Below are positions 15,625 through 20,352 of a stretch of 20,352 bases of DNA, in pieces. Below the pieces are notes generated by a model. It ran no database searches and was not told the origin of the DNA. It saw only the letters and a list, made by a program, of their open reading frames with translations. Positions within the stretch are counted from its first letter, which is position 1, and the number at the start of each line of letters is the position of its first letter. Made by a program: the position numbers and the translations under genes. This DNA is from Bacteroidota bacterium (GTDB lineage: Bacteria; Bacteroidota; Bacteroidia; Chitinophagales; Chitinophagaceae). Location of the stretch: the NCBI GenBank assembly GCA_023411775.1, contig JAEYOL010000235.1, positions 1-20,352 on the forward strand, written 5' to 3'.

Positions 15625-18600
15625 ATGAAAAGATTTTTTACATGCCTGGCACTCGTGTGCCTTACCAGTCTCTTATTTGCTGCCGCACCCCCTACTGTTC
15701 CGGCTAGCGGTCTGAGTTTCTCCGACATCGATGGCACCCGTCTTAGTTTACGATTTACATCGGGTAATGGGTCGCAGCGTATCGTAGTTGTAAAAGAAGG
15801 CAGCCCGGTAACCGGTCTGCCACAAAATGGCCGTGATTACACCGCCAATAGTAATTTCGGAACCGCTGGTACCGAATTCGGACCCGAAGGTGAATATGTG
15901 GTCGCCAGCAAGACAAGCTGGAACAGTTTCACGGTTCAAAATCTTAAACCCGGAACTATTTATCATATCGCAGTTTTTGAAAATAATGGCAGTGGTGCCA
16001 CCGCTGAATACCTAACCCTGCCGCTTACCGGCAACCAGATGACAGCCGTGGCCCCCACGCTGCAGGCAACACTCAGTTTATCTGCCAAAACGGGTAACAG
16101 CGTTACCCTAAACCTCTCGAAAGGTAATGGCAGTGGTCGCCTGGTTCTTGCAAGAAAAGGAAGTGCTGTCAACGCGAGCCCGGCTGACCTGGCTTTTTAT
16201 TTATATGACGAAAATTTTGGTGCAGGTGCAAAATTGAATATTGATAACTATGTTGTGTACCGCGGTGCAGGTAGTTCTTTTTCAGTCAAACAACTGGAAC
16301 CCAATACAACCTATCACTTCGCCGTTTTTGAATACAACGGCAACAATTCACCGATATACCTTCAACCAGCCGGCACCTATTCAATTATAACGAATGCCGG
16401 TCCCAGTTCCGCATCTTCAAATGTCGGTTTGAGTTATGTAGAAGGCAACAGTTTTCGAATAAGTTGCACCCGTGGTAACGGATCACACCGGCTGTTTATC
16501 ATGAGCAAAAATGGCCCGGTCACATCTGTACCTGTAAACGGGCAGGTGTATACGGCGAACCGTGCATTTGGTACAGCAGGCACTGAGATCGCCGAAGGAG
16601 AATTTGTAGTTGGCGGTTTGACCGGCAACACGGTGGATGTCACCAACCTCGAAGGCAATACCACATATTATTTCCGCATCTTCGATTACGATGTGGATGC
16701 AGCAGGGAATACCTACTATCTTACCAGCAGCTCGGCGCTCAGCAGCGGTAGTTCTGCGCTGATCCCGACACTTATCGGCAGCAACCTCAAGATCACAAAT
16801 CTCACCGGCACCACGGCTTCCATAGGGTTAACGCATGGCAATGGCAGCATGCGCATGGTGATCGTAAAAGAAGAAAGCCCGGTTGATGCCGTGCCAGAAG
16901 ACTACACTACCTATCCAGGCAACGCTAATTTCGGAAGTGGTACACAGATCACACCCGGCAACTATGTTACACACAAAGCGATCAATGGAAACCCGTTTAC
17001 CATCAACAACCTGAAACCCGGGTTTACCTATCATGTTGCTATCTATGAATTCAATGGTTCCAATGCACCGATGTACTCCCGCTCTGCTGCAACGATATCA
17101 TTTACGATCCCGGTTGAACCTACTAATTGCAGTACCGCTCCCTGGTCTACTTTTATTGAAGGCAGTTCACTTCGTTTTATCTGGACCAATGGTAATGGCG
17201 CCCGCAGGATTGTCGTAGCCAGGAAAGACGCAGCCGTCACCGCGGCCCCTGTAGATGGTGTCAACTATACTGCGAATGCAAAATTTGGACAGGGTGATGT
17301 TTTGGAAGACGGGCAGTTTGTCGTGTACAATGGTACAGGTACAAATGTTGACCTTGAAAACCTGGAAATAGGCGCGACTTATCATTTCGCGGTGTACGAA
17401 TATAATGTCGGCGCGAACAATAACCCCGATTATCTTACTTCCTGCTCGCTGAAGGGTTCTGCATTGACCGCAACAACGCCTACGGTACAAACAAACATTA
17501 TTGGTGCAACGAATATACAGGCCACCCAGGTCACGATCAACTTTACAAAAGGAAACGGTGCAAGTCGGCTGGTACTGATGCGGGAAAACGAAGCGGTAAA
17601 TAAAGCGCCACAGGATTATTCAAAATATTCTTATAGCAGTGGATTTGGTATAGGCAATAACCTGGGTGATGGAAACTTTGTGGTTCTTGTTTCAAGTGGT
17701 TCCGGCAACTTTACTGTCACTGGATTAAAACCGCTGACGACTTATCATATCTCGGCATTTGAATTCAATGGTTCTAACACACCCGCTTACTTAAGGGATA
17801 TATCGGCTGTTTACGATTTCACTACACCGGATGTTCCGGAAGCATCCACGCCTACCACGCCTTCCAGTAATCCATCTTTCTCAAGTATAGACGGTAACAA
17901 GTTTACTTTTAAATGGACCAATGGGAATGGTGCAAAAAGAATCGTGGTGATGAAAAAAGATGAAGCGCCAGGCTTTGTTCCTGTTTCGGCTGTAAACTAC
18001 ACTGCCAATAGCGAGTTTGGCAAAGGCGCCGACCTGGGTGGTGGAGAGTACGTGGTGTACAATGGATCTGCAGGATCGGTTGAGATCAGTAACCTGGAAC
18101 ATTCATCAACTTATTACCTGAAAGTATTTGAATACAATGGCACCGGCAGCCTGATCAGATATCTAACCGCATCGCCACTATCAGCTAACGGAGCGACAGT
18201 TTCCGCTCCTGCCACCGCCAGCTTTGATGTCACGACAACTGTCGACAACAATAGTGTGAACTTTAGCTGGGAAAAAGGTAATGGTGCCGGCAGGATACTC
18301 GTGATGCGGCAGGGGTCGGCGATCCAGTCAGCACCCGCGGATTACAGTGTGTACCCGGCCAATGCGGTATTTGGTGCAGGATCACAGATCGCAGCGGGTG
18401 AGTATGTGGTTTATGCGGGCACCGGCAATTCGGTAACAGTAACTGGTCTCACTGAAAATACTTATCACTTCAGCCTGTTTGAATACAATGGAAGCGCAGC
18501 ACCGGTATATAATATTGCGCAACCCAGCACCGGGTTGGTAACAGTAGGCTCCACCCTGCCTGTTACACTCACTTATTTTACAGCGGAAGAAAGATCAGGT

Positions 18601-19089
18601 ACTGTATTGTTAAAATGGGCAACCGCGCAGGAGATCAACAATGCTTATTTCGACATGGAAAGAAGTGTGGATGGCAATGCCTTTACAAAAATTGCAACGA
18701 TACAGGGTGCGGGCAACAGCAACGAAAACCTGGACTACCAATTCACCGACTTCAATATCCCGTCAGCCGGCAAAATTCAATACCGCTTGAAGCAGGTTGA
18801 TATTGATGGTAAATTTGAATACTCGAAAATCGTGACCATAAGATCTTCGACAGCAATCTCAGCAATAAGCATCTACCCCAACCCCGCGAGGGATCAGCTG
18901 AATATTATGCTGAAAGCGGAGATGAACCAGGCAAGATTAAACGTGTTCAATGCGGCTGGTGTAAATATGTACACCCTGCAGGTAAACCGCCAGGCTCAAA
19001 TTGATGTGTCACGCTGGCCGAACGGCGTTTACTTTATCGTTATTCAATCGGGAAATGAAAAGATACAAACCAGGCTTATAAAGCAGTAG
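15625..19089 (+). CDS. T9SS surface protein with eight ~120-residue Fn3-like repeats, 1154 aa
   Basis: After a signal peptide (1-19, SLLFA) come eight domains, each marked by a GNG motif followed by a conserved R and a valine-rich strand (GNG at residues 47, 167, 284, 405, 523, 643, 767 and 885; period 117-124) and each closing with a TYHFAVFEYNG-like strand. Odd domains share YTANxxFG; even domains mostly share PxDYxxY before xxFGxG, so the array is A-B-A-B-A-B-A-B. Residues about 979-1075 form the fibronectin-like domain seen before T9SS tails (YRLKQVDIDGKFEYSK), and 1081-1154 the sorting domain (SIYPNPARDQ, NGVYFIVIQSG). The protein should be displayed on or released from the surface, perhaps as an adhesin or stalk; no enzymatic domain is visible. 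It has terminators on both sides and so forms its own unit. Confidence 0.9.
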   Translation: MKRFFTCLALVCLTSLLFAAAPPTVPASGLSFSDIDGTRLSLRFTSGNGSQRIVVVKEGSPVTGLPQNGRDYTANSNFGTAGTEFGPEGEYVVASKTSWNSFTVQNLKPGTIYHIAVFENNGSGATAEYLTLPLTGNQMTAVAPTLQATLSLSAKTGNSVTLNLSKGNGSGRLVLARKGSAVNASPADLAFYLYDENFGAGAKLNIDNYVVYRGAGSSFSVKQLEPNTTYHFAVFEYNGNNSPIYLQPAGTYSIITNAGPSSASSNVGLSYVEGNSFRISCTRGNGSHRLFIMSKNGPVTSVPVNGQVYTANRAFGTAGTEIAEGEFVVGGLTGNTVDVTNLEGNTTYYFRIFDYDVDAAGNTYYLTSSSALSSGSSALIPTLIGSNLKITNLTGTTASIGLTHGNGSMRMVIVKEESPVDAVPEDYTTYPGNANFGSGTQITPGNYVTHKAINGNPFTINNLKPGFTYHVAIYEFNGSNAPMYSRSAATISFTIPVEPTNCSTAPWSTFIEGSSLRFIWTNGNGARRIVVARKDAAVTAAPVDGVNYTANAKFGQGDVLEDGQFVVYNGTGTNVDLENLEIGATYHFAVYEYNVGANNNPDYLTSCSLKGSALTATTPTVQTNIIGATNIQATQVTINFTKGNGASRLVLMRENEAVNKAPQDYSKYSYSSGFGIGNNLGDGNFVVLVSSGSGNFTVTGLKPLTTYHISAFEFNGSNTPAYLRDISAVYDFTTPDVPEASTPTTPSSNPSFSSIDGNKFTFKWTNGNGAKRIVVMKKDEAPGFVPVSAVNYTANSEFGKGADLGGGEYVVYNGSAGSVEISNLEHSSTYYLKVFEYNGTGSLIRYLTASPLSANGATVSAPATASFDVTTTVDNNSVNFSWEKGNGAGRILVMRQGSAIQSAPADYSVYPANAVFGAGSQIAAGEYVVYAGTGNSVTVTGLTENTYHFSLFEYNGSAAPVYNIAQPSTGLVTVGSTLPVTLTYFTAEERSGTVLLKWATAQEINNAYFDMERSVDGNAFTKIATIQGAGNSNENLDYQFTDFNIPSAGKIQYRLKQVDIDGKFEYSKIVTIRSSTAISAISIYPNPARDQLNIMLKAEMNQARLNVFNAAGVNMYTLQVNRQAQIDVSRWPNGVYFIVIQSGNEKIQTRLIKQ

Positions 19090-19110
19090 AAGTATAAATA
19101 GGAGTGAATA

Positions 19111-19139
19111 AAGCCGGGGCCGGATGGTCCCGGTTTTTT
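19111..19139 (+). terminator. Intrinsic terminator of the repeat protein gene
   Basis: ccgggg (19114-19119) pairs with tcccgg (19128-19133), including one G-T pair, around an 8-nt loop; three further weak pairs (aag with ttt) and six T residues follow. It lies about 25 bp after the stop codon. Confidence 0.8.
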
Positions 19140-19167
19140 AATTAGTATATGAGTCGAAATTCTTATA

Positions 19168-19197
19168 TTAAAACAAAGCCTCCGCGTCTACGGAGGC
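19168..19197 (-). terminator. Intrinsic terminator of tRNA-Leu
   Basis: Read on the minus strand, gcctccg (19197-19191) and cggaggc (19184-19178) pair perfectly over 7 bp around a 6-nt loop, followed by TTTGTTTT. It starts four bases after the tRNA 3' end, facing the convergent terminator at 19111-19139. Confidence 0.85.
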
Positions 19198-19200
19198 TCG

Positions 19201-19284
19201 TGCCCAGGACTGGATTCGAACCAGCACGCCCTTTCGGGCACCACCACCTCAAAGTGGCTTGTCTACCAATTTCAACACCTGGGC
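19201..19284 (-). tRNA. tRNA-Leu (anticodon GAG)
   Basis: The 84-nt cloverleaf has a perfect 7-bp acceptor stem (GCCCAGG with CCTGGGC) and discriminator A. The anticodon stem CCACT/GGTGG encloses the loop TTGAGGT, giving anticodon GAG (complement at 19248-19250), which reads CUC and CUU. The long variable arm (GCCC-GAAA-GGGC) marks a class II tRNA as expected for Leu, and the T-loop is TTCGAAT. CCA is not encoded; CGAG follows instead, so the tail must be added by the CCA enzyme. A serine reading (TGA) was excluded because the anticodon stem would not pair. Confidence 0.95.
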
Positions 19285-19294
19285 TAAAGGAGTG

Positions 19295-19302
19295 CAAATA
19301 TA
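19295..19302 (-). promoter_or_regulatory. -7 promoter element of tRNA-Leu
   Basis: On the minus strand TATATTTG is a perfect match to the Bacteroidota -7 consensus and sits 10 bp upstream of the tRNA 5' end. No clear TTTG -33 element is present at the standard distance, which is the weak point. Confidence 0.5.
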
Positions 19303-19400
19303 GCGGATAAGTTGAAAATTGGAGAAAGGTTTACCGACAAGATTTTGGTCAAGGTGTGTATGGAGTGGGGTACGGACAACACGGAGTTTTGTCTGTATTT

Positions 19401-19436
19401 CTTCGTGGGCTTCGTGTTTCCTTCGTGCCCATCGTG
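19401..19436. repeat. CTTCGTG short-word repeat
   Basis: The word cttcgtg occurs at 19401-19407, 19410-19416 and 19421-19427, with a decayed copy (atcgtg) at 19431-19436, spaced by 2-4 bases. Read on the other strand it is CACGAAG. It lies between the kinase stop and the tRNA, with no coding potential. It resembles the low-complexity intergenic words often seen in Bacteroidota genomes. Confidence 0.6.
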
Positions 19437-19450
19437 TCTAAAAATATTTG

Positions 19451-20352
19451 TTATTTCCGCAGAACGATCCGGAAGGTGGTCCCCTTCCCCGGTTCAGAAT
19501 GCCTTACGAAAATTTCTCCTTTATGATATTGTGAGATAATACGTTTGGAAAGGCTCAGCCCCAGGCCCCAGCCCCTTTTTTTAGTAGTAAAACCAGGTTT
19601 AAACACCTTAGCGATATTTTGCCTGGATATTCCCTTGCCAGTATCAGTCACGTCGATGATCACCGCATTTTTCTCATCCCGCAGATCTACTTTGATATAT
19701 CCTTTCCCCTCCATGGCATCTAAAGCATTCTTTAAAAGATTTTCCATCACCCAGTCGAACAGTGGCGCCGAGACCTTCGCCAGGATCATGCTTTTCCCAT
19801 GGGTATTGGTCACAAAACTTACAGTACCAGGTGAGCGCTTACGGATATAATCCACCATATCGCTGACCTGTTTGATGATATCGATCTCTTCAAGCTGGGG
19901 TTTACTTCCGATCTTACCAAACCGGTCGGAGACCAGCCGTAGCCTGGTCACATCTTTGCCGAGTTCCTGCACTATAGATTCGTTGACCTCCTGATCTTTC
20001 ATCACTTCCAGCCATCCTTCCAGAGAAGATACAGGTGTGCCCAACTGGTGGGCAGTTTCCTTTGCCATACCCGCCCAAACCTGGTTTTGTACAGAGCGAT
20101 AGCTGCTACGCAGGGTGAGCAGGGTAACGATGATAAATAGACCAACGATCACCAGTTGAATTAGTGGGTAATAGCGAACCTCGTTGAGTAATTGCGAATT
20201 GCCATAATAATATTTGGTATAACTAAGTGGTTCTGTCGTGATCTCTACCAATACGGGTGGATTATGTGTGGCAAACCGGCGTGCCATTTTCCTTAAATAT
20301 CCGGTATCGCTAGCCACTTTTGCCGAGTCGAGGTTGACATACTGACCAGAAG
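19451..20352 (-). CDS. Sensor histidine kinase, C-terminal part (start beyond right edge)
   Basis: The frame is open to the window edge, so the GTG at 20317 is not the start; about 300 residues are visible. A membrane helix (PLIQLVIVGLFIIVTLLTL) follows a short extracytoplasmic remnant. The kinase core contains the H-box KETAHQLGTPVSSLEGW with the phosphorylated His at 20048-20050, the N-box NLLKNALDAM, the G1 box DTGKGI, an F-box-like KVFKPGFTTKKRG and the G2 box GWGLGLSLSK. It should autophosphorylate and pass phosphate to a response regulator, which is not in the window. The spacing between H-box and N-box is normal and nothing looks damaged. The sensed signal is unknown because the sensor region lies outside. 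It is followed, in the same direction, by tRNA-Leu after about 165 bp. Confidence 0.93.
   Translation of the reverse strand, partial: SGQYVNLDSAKVASDTGYLRKMARRFATHNPPVLVEITTEPLSYTKYYYGNSQLLNEVRYYPLIQLVIVGLFIIVTLLTLRSSYRSVQNQVWAGMAKETAHQLGTPVSSLEGWLEVMKDQEVNESIVQELGKDVTRLRLVSDRFGKIGSKPQLEEIDIIKQVSDMVDYIRKRSPGTVSFVTNTHGKSMILAKVSAPLFDWVMENLLKNALDAMEGKGYIKVDLRDEKNAVIIDVTDTGKGISRQNIAKVFKPGFTTKKRGWGLGLSLSKRIISQYHKGEIFVRHSEPGKGTTFRIVLRK

Noticed and set aside
19201..19284. tRNA-Ser (anticodon TGA) reading of the class II tRNA
   Set aside because: Shifting the loop by one base breaks the anticodon stem; CCACT/GGTGG pairs only with anticodon GAG.

Overview
The window looks like chromosomal DNA of a Bacteroidota bacterium, most likely a member of the Chitinophagaceae. 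The evidence is two large proteins with type IX secretion (T9SS) C-terminal sorting domains, a PorT-like outer-membrane beta-barrel, several candidate promoters of the Bacteroidota type (TTTG, about 19 bp, TAnnTTTG), weak Shine-Dalgarno signals, and a histidine kinase with the AHQLGTP H-box common in this phylum. No transposase, integrase, phage gene or CRISPR array was seen.

Left part (1-4550, minus strand): an apparent four-gene operon. It runs from a secreted 826-residue PIG-L deacetylase with a ThuA-like C-terminal domain, through two tiny membrane proteins (59 and 41 residues, overlapping by ATGA), to an SSS-family sodium/solute symporter cut by the left edge. Divergent from it is a gamma-glutamyltranspeptidase lipoprotein (4655-6400). 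A hairpin and a 30-bp tandem duplication follow, then a small outer-membrane beta-barrel protein (6654-7301).

Centre (7352-15381, plus strand): the most interesting part. An N,N-dimethylformamidase-like secreted protein (7566-10391) and a PQQ-type sugar dehydrogenase-like secreted protein (12600-15329) end in the same roughly 150-residue module: a carboxypeptidase-regulatory-like beta domain followed by a two-repeat type I dockerin. Between them lies a protein (10435-12333) with a cohesin-like N-terminal domain and a T9SS sorting domain. The dockerin enzymes lack a T9SS domain. The simplest reading is a small surface-display system: the T9SS-anchored cohesin protein holds neighbouring dockerin enzymes, a cellulosome-like logic with one cohesin per anchor and non-cellulolytic enzymes. 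Binding is inferred, not shown. A strong terminator ends the block.

Right part (15625-20352): a 1154-residue T9SS surface protein with eight domains of about 120 residues in a clear A-B-A-B order, a terminator, then on the minus strand tRNA-Leu(GAG) with its own terminator, and the C-terminal part of a sensor histidine kinase cut by the right edge.
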